Source: Arthrobacter sp. zg-Y1171 (GTDB taxonomy: Bacteria > Actinomycetota > Actinomycetes > Actinomycetales > Micrococcaceae). Taken from it: a stretch of DNA of 64,000 bases. Both the position numbers and the translations under genes were made by a program. Position 1 is the stretch's first letter, and each line of letters opens with the position of its first letter. The notes under the pieces are model-generated. The model worked only from the letters and a program-made list of their open reading frames with translations. It did not search any database and was not told the origin of the DNA. Where the stretch lies: contig NZ_CP104264.1 of the NCBI RefSeq assembly GCF_025244845.1, positions 1,178,001 through 1,242,000 on the forward strand. Direction: 5' to 3'. Positions 17,862-26,148 of this stretch are shown in pieces.

Positions 17862-18869
17862 GTGAACCCTTCTCAAAGTCTCCCCGATTCCCCGGCGGTA
17901 ACCCCCTTGAGTTCTTCCATGCCGTCCGCTTCCATGCCGTCCGCCGACGAACGGCCGGTGATCGCCGTCGTCGGTCCCACCGGGTCCGGAAAGTCCGACC
18001 TCGGCGTTGCCCTGGCCCTGGAACTCGGCGGGGAAGTGATCAATGCCGATTCCATGCAGTTCTACCGGGGGATGGACATCGGCACGGCGAAGATTTCCGT
18101 AGCCGAACGCCGCGGCGTGCCGCACCACCTGCTGGACATCATGGACGTGACCGAAGAGGCAAGCGTCTCGGCCTTCCAGGCGCAGGCACGGGAGATGATT
18201 TCTGAGATCCGGGCGCGGGGCAGGTACCCCATCCTGGTCGGGGGTTCCGGCCTGTACGTCCGGGCCGCACTGGACGTCCTGGACTTCCCGGGTACCGACC
18301 CGGCGGTCCGCGCCGGGATCGAAGCCGAGCTGGAAACCCGGGGCCTGCCCGCGCTGCAGGACCGGCTGCGGGAAGTGGACCCCGTCTCAGCCGAACGGAT
18401 CTCCGATGCGCGCCGGGTGGTACGCGCGCTGGAGGTCTTCGAGTTGACCGGACGCCCCTTCAGTTCCTTCATGCCGGTGCGCCAGTACGTCTCGCCGGCC
18501 GTGCAGATCGGCCTGGGCGTGGAACGTCCGGTGCTGCACGAACGCCTGGCCCGTCGGGTGGACAGGATGGTGGAACAGGGGCTGCTCGAAGAAGTCCGGC
18601 GGCTTGAGCCGGCAGGACTGCGGACCGGCCGGACCGCCTCGCGCGCCCTGGGATACGCACAGTTCCTGGCCGTCCTGGACGGGAAATCGTCCGTGGCGGA
18701 AGCCTCGGCTGCAACAGTGGTGGCTACCCGCCAGTTCGCCCGCCGGCAGCTGACCTGGTTCCGTGCGGATCCCCGGATCACCTGGCTGGAGCACAACGAC
18801 CCCCGGCTGGTGGCCCGGGCGGCCGCGGCCGTCCGGGAAGGGCACCCGCCCAGTATCCTTGGTAAGTGA
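17862..18869 (+). CDS. miaA: tRNA dimethylallyltransferase MiaA
   Basis: 335 residues from GTG. It transfers dimethylallyl to A37 of tRNAs reading UNN codons, making the MiaB substrate. The P-loop is [10 protein letters not shown] (about 39-48); the [18 protein letters not shown] and [12 protein letters not shown] motifs are intact. The first 30 residues are a Ser/Pro tail with a repeated [10 protein letters not shown] unit encoded by a 13-nt direct repeat (17920 and 17935), so starts at ATG 17920 or 17935 are possible. The stop overlaps the dapF start by 4 nt. Confidence 0.95.
   Translation: MNPSQSLPDSPAVTPLSSSMPSASMPSADERPVIAVVGPTGSGKSDLGVALALELGGEVINADSMQFYRGMDIGTAKISVAERRGVPHHLLDIMDVTEEASVSAFQAQAREMISEIRARGRYPILVGGSGLYVRAALDVLDFPGTDPAVRAGIEAELETRGLPALQDRLREVDPVSAERISDARRVVRALEVFELTGRPFSSFMPVRQYVSPAVQIGLGVERPVLHERLARRVDRMVEQGLLEEVRRLEPAGLRTGRTASRALGYAQFLAVLDGKSSVAEASAATVVATRQFARRQLTWFRADPRITWLEHNDPRLVARAAAAVREGHPPSILGK
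18854..18859 (+). promoter_or_regulatory. -10 hexamer TATCCT for dapF, inside miaA
   Basis: TATCCT lies in the last codons of miaA, 6 nt before the dapF GTG. It suggests a separate leaderless dapF transcript in addition to the miaBA message. Confidence 0.45.
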
Positions 18870-19825
18870 CCAATACTCCTGCTTCCTCCGCTGCATCCCT
18901 GTCCGCCTCCGGCCTGCCCTCCTCCGTTGCGGGACTGCCCTTCGCGAAGGGTCACGGCACCGGCAACGACTTTGTGCTGGTGGCCGATCCCGACGCTGCG
19001 CATGATCTTGCCGCCGACGAAGTAGCCGCTGTCTGCGACCGGCACCGCGGAGTAGGCGGCGACGGTTTCATCCGGGCCGTCCGGTCCGGGCATCTCCCTG
19101 AAGGCCGTGCCCTGCTGCAGACGGCTCCGGACGCCGAGTGGTTCATGGACTACCGGAACTCGGACGGCAGCATCTCGGAAATGTGCGGGAACGGGGTGCG
19201 CGTCTTCGTGCACTTCCTGCTGGAAGAGCGGCTGGTGGAACTGGCCGAAGGCGCGTCCCTGGTGATCGGTACCCGCGCCGGGGTCAAGACCGTAACCCGG
19301 ATGGCGGGCGGCTATGCGGTGGACATGGGGCCCTGGGAGTTCATTTACCCCGACCACGCGGCTGCCAAATCCATGGACACGGTGGTCAACGCAGACGGAC
19401 TGGAGGTGCCCCGCCCGGGCCTGTCCGTCAGCATGGGCAACCCGCACACCGTCGTGGCCCTCGCGGAACTGGATGAACTGGCCGCGACCAACCTGACGGC
19501 AGCTCCGTCCGTGCAGCCGGAGCCGGAGCACGGCACCAACGTGGAGTTCGTGGTCCCGGCCGAGCCGCTCGTAGAAGACGGGGTGGGGCTTCTCACCATG
19601 CGCGTCCACGAGCGCGGCGTCGGCGAAACCCTCTCCTGCGGTACCGGCGCCTGTGCGGCCGCCGTAGCCACCCGGTTCTGGGCCGGAGCCGACGCACCCG
19701 ATGACTGGGCGGTGACTGTGCCGGGCGGCGTCGTCGGCGTCCGTTTCCTGACCGGACCCGACGGCCGCGAACATGTGGAGCTCAGCGGACCGGCCGTCCT
19801 GGTGGCACGCGGCACCCTGCTCTAG
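18866..19825 (+). CDS. dapF: Diaminopimelate epimerase DapF
   Basis: 319 residues. It interconverts LL- and meso-diaminopimelate, feeding peptidoglycan and lysine. Signatures: [12 protein letters not shown] at the start, [11 protein letters not shown] with catalytic Cys107, and [15 protein letters not shown] with Cys258. It is longer than the ~275-residue E. coli enzyme because of loops typical of actinobacteria. It overlaps miaA by 4 nt (GTGA) and its stop shares CTAG with the convergent methyltransferase. Confidence 0.95.
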   Translation: MTNTPASSAASLSASGLPSSVAGLPFAKGHGTGNDFVLVADPDAAHDLAADEVAAVCDRHRGVGGDGFIRAVRSGHLPEGRALLQTAPDAEWFMDYRNSDGSISEMCGNGVRVFVHFLLEERLVELAEGASLVIGTRAGVKTVTRMAGGYAVDMGPWEFIYPDHAAAKSMDTVVNADGLEVPRPGLSVSMGNPHTVVALAELDELAATNLTAAPSVQPEPEHGTNVEFVVPAEPLVEDGVGLLTMRVHERGVGETLSCGTGACAAAVATRFWAGADAPDDWAVTVPGGVVGVRFLTGPDGREHVELSGPAVLVARGTLL

Positions 19826-20433
19826 GCGCTGCGTTCCACCTTGAGGGTCCGGAAGGACTTCGCGGTGCTGTGGCGGGAGACGGTGAATCCGGACGGCAGC
19901 GTCTCCGCCAGCCAGCGCTGCAGGGAATCCGAGCCCAGGTTTTTCTGCACCACCAGCCAGGCAGTGCCGCCCGGCGCCAGGCGCGGCAGCCAGAGCAGCA
20001 ACAGGGCATGCAGTTCCTCTTTGCCGATCCGGATGGGCGGGTTGGACCAGATGGTGTCGAAGCGTACTTCGGGGTCCACCTCCTCCGGCAGCGAGGCCAT
20101 GACGTTGCCGCAGCCCAACGCCGCTGCGTTGTCCCGGGTCAGCGCGATGCAGCGTTCGTTGACGTCGACCGCGTAGACCCGGGCCGCGGGGGATTTCAGC
20201 GCCAGGGTGAGGGCGATGGGTCCCCAGCCGCAGCCGATGTCCAACAGGTTGCCGGTTTCCGGCGGCGCGGGAACTTCCTCCAGCAGAACCATCGTGCCCT
20301 TGTCGATCCCGTCGGGGCTGAAGATCCCGCCCGCTGTCTGCAGGGTCCGTTCTGTCCCGTTGAGGCTGACGCGCAGCGGTTTGCGGACCTCGGGCCCGGA
20401 CGGTGTGGAGGAGAAGTAGTGGTCTGAACCCAT
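19822..20433 (-). CDS. Class I SAM-dependent methyltransferase, RsmC/RlmG-like
   Basis: 203 residues. The SAM site [16 protein letters not shown] (about 64-79) and the catalytic NPP motif ([15 protein letters not shown]) place it with the small MTS-domain methyltransferases related to RsmC and RlmG, which methylate guanine N2 in rRNA. It has only the catalytic half; the N-terminal pseudo-domain of RsmC is missing. The exact substrate is unknown. TAATCT on the minus strand (20442-20447) lies 8 nt before the ATG. Confidence 0.85.
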   Translation of the reverse strand: MGSDHYFSSTPSGPEVRKPLRVSLNGTERTLQTAGGIFSPDGIDKGTMVLLEEVPAPPETGNLLDIGCGWGPIALTLALKSPAARVYAVDVNERCIALTRDNAAALGCGNVMASLPEEVDPEVRFDTIWSNPPIRIGKEELHALLLLWLPRLAPGGTAWLVVQKNLGSDSLQRWLAETLPSGFTVSRHSTAKSFRTLKVERSA

Positions 20434-20552
20434 AACAGTCCAGATTAGTCGCTGCAGGCGTGTGGGATGGAATTTATGCGTGGCCGTACGGGTTGTAAGG
20501 GACAGCTGGCGCGGTAGGGATCCATTGCGGAGAAGGTTGTTTTCCTGAGGAT

Positions 20553-20575
20553 TTGTCGGTTCACTGGCCTACCAT
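20553..20575 (+). promoter_or_regulatory. RecA-NDp (PafBC-type) promoter of hflX-dinG
   Basis: TTGTCGGTT (20553-20561), exactly 8 nt, then TACCAT (20570-20575). This fits tTGTCRgtg-N8-TAnnnT except for the last base of the first block. The predicted start is near 20582, leaving a 20-nt leader with AAGGAG. Confidence 0.65.
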
Positions 20576-20601
20576 GGAAAGTACGTTCCAATAAGGAGAT
20601 T

Positions 20602-22179
20602 ATGACGATCAACAACTCCCGTCCTGTGAATTCGACAGACAGTTCGACGGACAGTTCCACACCCGAACTGAGTCCTTCGGATATCCAGGGTGTCATCGAC
20701 AGGATTCTCGCCAAGGACAGCGCGGTCGAAGCGAAGGCCCCCGGCGACAAGCAGCGAGGCCGCGCCCTCGCGCTCTCCGACAGCGATAGCGGGCATTCCG
20801 TCCACGACGGCGAGCAGCAGGACCTGGAGGAACGCCGCGCACTGCGCCGCGTTGCCGGGCTTTCCACCGAACTCGAGGACGTTACCGAGGTCGAATACCG
20901 CCAGCTGCGGCTGGAACGGGTTGTCCTTGCCGGGCTCTGGAGCGAGGGCACTGCTGCCGACGCCGAAAACTCGTTGAAGGAACTGGCCGCACTGGCTGAG
21001 ACTGCGGGATCCGAAGTCCTGGACGGCATCATCCAGCGCCGGCTCAAGCCGGACCCCGGCACCTTCCTCGGGTCCGGCAAGGCCCAGGAACTCAAGGACA
21101 TTGTGACGGCCACCGGTGCAGACACGGTCATCGTGGACAGTGAGCTGGCTCCGTCCCAGCGCCGCGGGCTGGAAGACATCGTCAAGGTCAAGGTCATCGA
21201 CCGGACAGCGCTGATCCTGGACATCTTCGCCCAGCATGCCAAGTCCCGCGAGGGCAAGGCCCAGGTGGAACTGGCGCAGCTGGAATACCTGCTGCCGCGC
21301 CTGCGTGGCTGGGGCGAATCGATGTCCCGGCAGGCAGGCGGCCAGGTTGGCAGCGCCAGCGCGGGCATGGGTTCGCGCGGCCCCGGTGAAACCAAGATCG
21401 AATTGGACCGCCGGAAGATCCGCACGCGGATGGCCAAGCTCCGCCGCGAAATCGCGGGCATGAAGCCGGCGCGCGAAACCAAGCGGGCCAACCGGCACCG
21501 CAACTCCGTGCCCTCCGTCGCCATTGCCGGCTACACCAATGCAGGAAAGTCCTCGCTGCTGAACCGGCTCACCGATGCCGGGGTGCTGGTGGAGAACGCA
21601 CTGTTCGCCACCCTGGATCCCACCATCCGCAAGGCCCAGACCGAAGACGGAATCGGCTACACGCTCGCTGACACCGTGGGGTTTGTTCGGTCGCTGCCCA
21701 CCCAGCTGGTGGAAGCCTTCCGCTCCACCCTGGAGGAAGTAGCCGACGCAGACCTGATCCTGCACGTGGTTGACGCTTCACACCCGGACCCGGAGGGCCA
21801 GATCGCGGCCGTCCGGACCGTCCTCACCGAAGTCGACGCCCGCAAGGTGCCCGAAATCATCGTGCTGAACAAGGCCGACGCAGCGGATCCGTTCGTGCTT
21901 GAGCGGCTGCGCCAGCGCGAGCCCCGGCACGTGGTCGTCTCGGCCCGCACGGGCGAGGGCATCCCCGAGCTGCTGCAGGCGATTTCCGAGGGCATTCCGC
22001 GCCCCGGCGTGGACCTGGAACTCCTGGTGCCCTACGAGCGCGGCGACATCGTCTCGCGCCTGCACCAGGAAGACGCCGAGATCCTCTCCCTGGAGCACGG
22101 CGAAGCCGGCACCCAGCTGCATGTGAAGGTTCGCGAAGGGCTGGCAGCAGAGCTGGAGCAGTTCGTGACCCATGGGTAG
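20602..22179 (+). CDS. hflX: GTPase HflX
   Basis: 525 residues, ATG with AAGGAG upstream. HflX is a ribosome-binding GTPase that splits stalled 70S ribosomes under stress. The N-terminal HflX domain contains KPDPGTFLGSGKAQELK and the glycine-rich GSRGPGETKIELDRR segment. The G domain has G1 GYTNAGKSS (310-318), DTVGFVRSLP and NKAD. The first ~80 residues are a Ser/Thr/Asp-rich extension. dinG overlaps its end by 8 nt, and a damage-type promoter precedes the pair. Confidence 0.95.
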   Translation: MTINNSRPVNSTDSSTDSSTPELSPSDIQGVIDRILAKDSAVEAKAPGDKQRGRALALSDSDSGHSVHDGEQQDLEERRALRRVAGLSTELEDVTEVEYRQLRLERVVLAGLWSEGTAADAENSLKELAALAETAGSEVLDGIIQRRLKPDPGTFLGSGKAQELKDIVTATGADTVIVDSELAPSQRRGLEDIVKVKVIDRTALILDIFAQHAKSREGKAQVELAQLEYLLPRLRGWGESMSRQAGGQVGSASAGMGSRGPGETKIELDRRKIRTRMAKLRREIAGMKPARETKRANRHRNSVPSVAIAGYTNAGKSSLLNRLTDAGVLVENALFATLDPTIRKAQTEDGIGYTLADTVGFVRSLPTQLVEAFRSTLEEVADADLILHVVDASHPDPEGQIAAVRTVLTEVDARKVPEIIVLNKADAADPFVLERLRQREPRHVVVSARTGEGIPELLQAISEGIPRPGVDLELLVPYERGDIVSRLHQEDAEILSLEHGEAGTQLHVKVREGLAAELEQFVTHG

Positions 22180-24217
22180 GAAAGCGCCACAGGGACCGGA
22201 CCAGGTCCTGGATCTGCTTGACACTGCGGTGGCGGCCATGGGCGGGCAGAACCGGCCCGGCCAGCACGAGATGGCCCGGCAGGTGGCCGAGGCCATCGAG
22301 TCCGGCGACCACCTGCTGGTGCAGGCGGGAACGGGTACGGGCAAGTCGCTTGCCTACCTGGTCCCGCTGATTGCGCACGCCTTGGAAAGCAGCAAGCCCG
22401 CGCTGGTCTCCACTGCCACGTTGGCCCTGCAGTCCCAGATCGTCGGGCGTGACCTCCCGCGCCTGCTGAAGACCCTGGAACCGAAGCTTCCGCGGGAGGT
22501 GGATGTTGCCCTGCTCAAGGGCCGCAGCAACTACGTCTGCGTCCACAAGACCGGCGGCGGATTCCCCGAGGAAGACGAAGCCGGAACACTGTTCCTGCTT
22601 GGCGACGAGCAGGCTGTCTCCCATCCCGCTCCCGCCGGCGGGCCCACCTCCGCCCTGGGGCGCGACGTCGTCCGCCTGCAGGAATGGGCGCAGGAAACGG
22701 AAACCGGTGACCGGGATGAGTTGCTTCCCGGCGTCAGCGACCGTGCCTGGCGTCAGGTGTCCGTCACCTCCATGGAGTGCCTGGGGGCGCAGAAGTGCCC
22801 GGTGGCGGAGGCCTGTTTCAGCGAACGGGCACGGGCCAAGGCCGCCGTCGCCGATCTGGTGATCACCAACCACGCGATGCTGGCCATCAGTGCGTTCGAG
22901 GGACTGGCCGTCCTGCCGGACTATGACGTAGTGGTGATCGATGAGGCCCACGAGCTGCAGGACAGGGTTACCGGAGCGGTTACCGGACAACTCTCCGGAA
23001 CAGTCATTGCCGCGGCGGTCTCCGCAGCACGCAAACACACGTCCGCCACCATGGAGCCGCTTGCCGCTGCCGGCCGGGCCTTCGACTCGGTGTTTGCCCC
23101 GGTGCCCTCCGGCCTGCTGGCCGCGGGGCTGTCCGAAGACCAGGAGCTGGTCCTGGGATCCGTGCGTGAAGCCTGCCGCACGGCGCTGTCCGACTCCAAG
23201 CCCGAAGGCTCCGACGCCGTCGACGGCGGCCGCCAGATGGCACGCTCGCGCCTGATGGCTGTCCTGGAACTGTGCGAACGGATCCTTGACGCAGTGAATT
23301 CAGGGGAGGTGCTGTGGGCGTCGCGTGCCAGCACCTTCTCGCCGGGCACCGGCTACACCGCCCCGGAAGAAGACGCACCACCCACCATCAACGTTGCACC
23401 GCTGTCCGTGGCCGGCCGACTGCGCGAAGGCCTGTTCGACGGGCACACTGTGGTGCTGACCTCGGCCACCCTGGCCATCGGGGCGGAGTTCGGCCCGGTG
23501 GCCGGGGCCCTGGGGCTGCTGGGTGCCGGTGCACCGAAGTGGACGGGGACCGACGTCGGCAGCCCCTTCGACTACCCGCGGCAGGGTGTCCTGTACGTAG
23601 CCAAGGACCTGCCGAAGCCGGGACGCGGCACCTCCCCGGAGCAGCTGGACGAACTGGAGGCGCTGATCAAGGCCTCCGGCGGCGGCGCCCTGGGTTTGTT
23701 CTCCTCCCGCCGTGCAGCGGAGGAAGCCGCGGAAGCCCTGCGGAAGCGGGTGGACTTTCCGATCCTCTGCCAAGGCGAATCCACCATGTCCGCCCTGGTC
23801 CAGCAGTTTGCCGACGAGGACGAGACCTGCCTGTTCGGCACCATGTCCCTCTGGCAGGGCGTGGACGTCCCCGGCGCCTCCTGCCGGCTGGTCATCATTG
23901 ACCGGATTCCGTTCCCGCGCCCGGACGATCCGTTGATGACCGCCCGCACCCGGGCGGTTGCCAAGGCCGGGGGCAACGGCTTCATGAGCGTCTCCGCCAC
24001 CCACGCAGCCGTCCGGCTCGCCCAGGGTGCCGGCCGGCTGATCCGCGCCTCCGGGGATAAGGGAGTGGTGGCTGTGCTTGACTCACGCCTGGCAACCGCG
24101 CGCTACGGCAGTTTCCTGCGGGCCGCCCTGCCGCCGTTCTGGTCCACCACCGACCGTTCCGTGGTGCTTCAGGCACTGAAACGGCTCGCCGCGGAACCTG
24201 CGGGCGCGAAGAAGTAA
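22172..24217 (+). CDS. dinG: ATP-dependent DNA helicase, DinG/YoaA family
   Basis: 681 residues. An XPD-like superfamily 2 helicase that unwinds DNA 5'-3', including R-loops and damaged forks. Walker A is AGTGTGKS (52-59); the DEAH box is VVIDEAHEL near 256. Four cysteines (NYVC near 122; ECLGAQKCPVAEAC near 202-215) fit the 4Fe-4S cluster. Motifs V/VI are FGTMSLWQGVDVPG and QGAGRLIRASGDKG. The start overlaps hflX by 8 nt, so the two are cotranslated, and the damage-type promoter ahead of hflX would serve both. Confidence 0.93.
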   Translation: MGRKAPQGPDQVLDLLDTAVAAMGGQNRPGQHEMARQVAEAIESGDHLLVQAGTGTGKSLAYLVPLIAHALESSKPALVSTATLALQSQIVGRDLPRLLKTLEPKLPREVDVALLKGRSNYVCVHKTGGGFPEEDEAGTLFLLGDEQAVSHPAPAGGPTSALGRDVVRLQEWAQETETGDRDELLPGVSDRAWRQVSVTSMECLGAQKCPVAEACFSERARAKAAVADLVITNHAMLAISAFEGLAVLPDYDVVVIDEAHELQDRVTGAVTGQLSGTVIAAAVSAARKHTSATMEPLAAAGRAFDSVFAPVPSGLLAAGLSEDQELVLGSVREACRTALSDSKPEGSDAVDGGRQMARSRLMAVLELCERILDAVNSGEVLWASRASTFSPGTGYTAPEEDAPPTINVAPLSVAGRLREGLFDGHTVVLTSATLAIGAEFGPVAGALGLLGAGAPKWTGTDVGSPFDYPRQGVLYVAKDLPKPGRGTSPEQLDELEALIKASGGGALGLFSSRRAAEEAAEALRKRVDFPILCQGESTMSALVQQFADEDETCLFGTMSLWQGVDVPGASCRLVIIDRIPFPRPDDPLMTARTRAVAKAGGNGFMSVSATHAAVRLAQGAGRLIRASGDKGVVAVLDSRLATARYGSFLRAALPPFWSTTDRSVVLQALKRLAAEPAGAKK

Positions 24218-24246
24218 ACCCCGCCCGGGAAAGGGGATCCCGGAAA

Positions 24247-24288
24247 GCAAAGAGCAGCGCCGCCGTGTACCGGAGGCGCTGCTTTTGC
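24247..24288. terminator. Bidirectional terminator between dinG and lexA
   Basis: Stem AGCAGCGCC/GGCGCTGCT (24253-24283) flanked by GCAAA on the left and TTTTGC on the right. The U-run after the stem suits dinG and the mirrored A-run suits the convergent lexA. Confidence 0.8.
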
Positions 24289-24326
24289 ATGGTCCTTTAC
24301 GTCCGGCCAGGACGGTCAGCTTGTGC

Positions 24327-25133
24327 CTAGAGCGAACGCATCACTGAGACGACTTTGCCCATAATGGTGGCTTCGTCACCGAGGATCGGCTCGTAGCGGG
24401 TGTTCTGGGGCAGCAGCCAGGTGTGTCCGTTGCGCTGCCGGAAGGTCTTCACGGTTGCCTCGTCTTCGAGCAGGGCCGCGACAATGTCACCGTTTTCGGC
24501 GGTGGGCTGGCGGCGGACAACCACCCAGTCACCGTCGCAGATGGCCGCATCCACCATGGAATCGCCCGCCACGCGAAGCATAAACAGGTCGCCGTGCCCT
24601 ACGAGCTGGCGCGGAAGGGGGACCATCTCTTCGACCTGCTGGTCGGCCAGGATGGGTCCGCCTGCGGCGATCCGCCCGACCAGCGGAACCATCGCGGTGT
24701 CGATTGCGGTGGTGAGGTCGGAGACGCTGCCGGAACGTTGCGTGCGTGGGCTGCCGCCGCCGGAGCCGCCCTTTGCTGCACCCTCAGCAGCCTCCACGGT
24801 GTTCCCGTCGTCGCCCGCGTTGCCTTTGCCTCGGCGCACGGGAGCATCGCGGAGCAGGAGCGGAACCAGTATCTCCATGGCGCGCGGGCGCTTGGGGTCC
24901 CGGCGGATGTAGCCCAGCTTCTCCAACTGGCTCAGCTGGTGCGTAACGCTGGAAAGGCTGGCCAGCCCCACTATGTCGCCGATCTCCCGCATGGACGGGG
25001 GATAGCCGTTCGCGTTCACCGAACGCTGGATGGTCTCCAGGATCTTCGTCTGCCGGGCGGTAAGGCCCTTGGTACGTCCTGCCGGCGCGGGCGCGGCAGG
25101 GGAGGGGGTGCTGCCATTGGTAACACGGGCCAC
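24327..25133 (-). CDS. lexA: SOS repressor LexA
   Basis: 268 residues from GTG 25133, with AAGGGA upstream. The winged-helix N-domain ([20 protein letters not shown] onward) binds SOS boxes; the C-domain self-cleaves when RecA is active. The scissile bond is A157-G158 in RIAAGGP, with the Ser192 (GDSMVD) and Lys229 (ATVKTF) dyad. A Gly/Ser-rich linker (about 100-140) makes it longer than E. coli LexA. Two LexA boxes in the divergent intergenic region imply autoregulation, though they lie 234 and 302 nt from the start codon. Confidence 0.97.
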   Translation of the reverse strand: MARVTNGSTPSPAAPAPAGRTKGLTARQTKILETIQRSVNANGYPPSMREIGDIVGLASLSSVTHQLSQLEKLGYIRRDPKRPRAMEILVPLLLRDAPVRRGKGNAGDDGNTVEAAEGAAKGGSGGGSPRTQRSGSVSDLTTAIDTAMVPLVGRIAAGGPILADQQVEEMVPLPRQLVGHGDLFMLRVAGDSMVDAAICDGDWVVVRRQPTAENGDIVAALLEDEATVKTFRQRNGHTWLLPQNTRYEPILGDEATIMGKVVSVMRSL

Positions 25134-25197
25134 GTCGGCTTCCCTTCACAGTCGGCCCGTGGACGCGGGCCGGATGGTTCTAGCGGTGTATCTGGTT

Positions 25198-25273
25198 GGT
25201 GCTGCGGTGCTGCGGTGCTGCGTTGCTGAGGTACTGCGGTGCGTTGATTCGATGCAGTGGTTCGATGCGGTGG
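25198..25273. repeat. Short imperfect tandem repeats in the lexA leader region
   Basis: GCTGCGGT-like 9-nt units are repeated three to five times at 25198-25242, followed by two copies of TTCGATGCRGTGG at 25248-25273. They lie in the long untranslated stretch before lexA. Their role is unknown; they may reflect slippage. Confidence 0.5.
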
Positions 25274-25292
25274 TCTATCCCGCCAAGCCGTT

Positions 25293-25315
25293 TTGTCAGT
25301 GCCGGATGGTTAGTT
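25293..25315 (+). promoter_or_regulatory. RecA-NDp-like element in the lexA/chiZ intergenic region
   Basis: TTGTCAGTG is identical to the recA element, but the hexamer after 8 nt is TTAGTT, a poor -10 (TAGTTG after 9 nt is no better). It points toward the LysM gene about 280 nt away. It is part of a 19-nt string also found before recA. Confidence 0.45.
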
Positions 25316-25366
25316 GGTCCCAGCCGCTTCCAACAGGTTCAACGCTAGGGGAGCGCAGGCATATTT

Positions 25367-25382
25367 TCAAACATATATTCGA
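25367..25382. promoter_or_regulatory. LexA box (lexA/chiZ, lexA-proximal)
   Basis: TCAAACATATATTCGA keeps 14 of 16 positions of the SOS box TCGAACATATGTTCGA. Confidence 0.75.
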
Positions 25383-25434
25383 GCGAGTCTCGACAATGTT
25401 CGTAGATAAGTGCTAGAAATGTTCGAGTACAGCT

Positions 25435-25450
25435 TCGAACATATGTTCGA
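25435..25450. promoter_or_regulatory. LexA box (lexA/chiZ, perfect palindrome)
   Basis: TCGAACATATGTTCGA is a perfect match to the actinobacterial SOS consensus. It lies between lexA and the divergent LysM gene and can serve both. A much weaker TCGAA-N6-TTCGA inverted repeat follows at 25500-25515. Confidence 0.92.
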
Positions 25451-25594
25451 CCCTGAGTAGAAAACGGTCCACCGACACCTCGGCGGACCCACCAGATGTT
25501 CGAATGCAGTTTCGAGCCACACTGTTTTCCCGGTGCTTTTTACGGGAGGCGGGGGAATCGGCGGAGCTGCTCTTCGGACCGGAAAGGTATTGAC

Positions 25595-26041
25595 ATGTCA
25601 GTACACGTACTTCCCCTCACTGCACAGAGCATCACTGCACAGAGCATCACCGCGCAGAGCCTCACCGGATCTTCCCCCGACCGGGCGGCCGGCCCCGCCC
25701 GCATGGCCACCACCGCGGACGCCCAGGCATCTGTCCCGCTGCGCCTGACTCGCCGTGGCCGGCTCGTCCTGGTCGGAGCCCCGCTGATGATCGTGGCCGC
25801 CGCACTGCTGGCCTTCATCGGATTCTTCACCGCACCGGCCATGGCCTCGGGGGACTCCCCGGAACAGACACACACCATCCAGGTGGGTGTATCCGCCGGG
25901 GATTCACTGTGGTCGCTCGCCACCGAGTTCGCTCCGGACCGGGATCCCCGCACCGTGGTCGCCGACATCGTGGAACTCAACAACCTGGCGGACGCCACCG
26001 TCCCTGCCGGCAGCCAGATTTACATCCCGGTCTCGCGCTGA
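25595..26041 (+). CDS. LysM membrane protein, ChiZ/DivS-like SOS division inhibitor candidate
   Basis: 148 residues from ATG 25595, with GGAAAGG upstream. A cytoplasmic N-terminal tail (1-55) contains three AQSIT/AQSLT repeats encoded by a 15-nt tandem repeat (about 25621-25666). A single transmembrane segment (57-80) and an external LysM domain (93-146: HTIQVGVSAGDSLWSLATEF...) follow. Position divergent from lexA with LexA boxes between, size and architecture match mycobacterial Rv2719c/ChiZ and corynebacterial DivS, which block division during SOS. Sequence identity outside LysM is too low to judge by eye, so the function is inferred from position. Confidence 0.75.
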   Translation: MSVHVLPLTAQSITAQSITAQSLTGSSPDRAAGPARMATTADAQASVPLRLTRRGRLVLVGAPLMIVAAALLAFIGFFTAPAMASGDSPEQTHTIQVGVSAGDSLWSLATEFAPDRDPRTVVADIVELNNLADATVPAGSQIYIPVSR

Positions 26042-26136
26042 TCCACCGGCCAGCGCGCTCCGGTGATCCTTACCTGCGTGCCCGTAACAGAGGTGTGCTG
26101 GAAGCCCCTCAAATACAACGTCACCGCAGTCCGTCC

Positions 26137-26142
26137 TAAGCT
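26137..26142 (+). promoter_or_regulatory. -10 hexamer TAAGCT for hisC
   Basis: TAAGCT ends 6 nt before the hisC GTG, fixing that GTG as the likely leaderless start. Confidence 0.5.
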
Positions 26143-26148
26143 GTAGAA

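Noticed and set aside
25375..25396. Possible minus-strand RecA-NDp element for lexA (TTGTCG then AATATA)
   Set aside because: Only the TTGTCR part matches; the -10 at the right distance does not fit TAnnnT.
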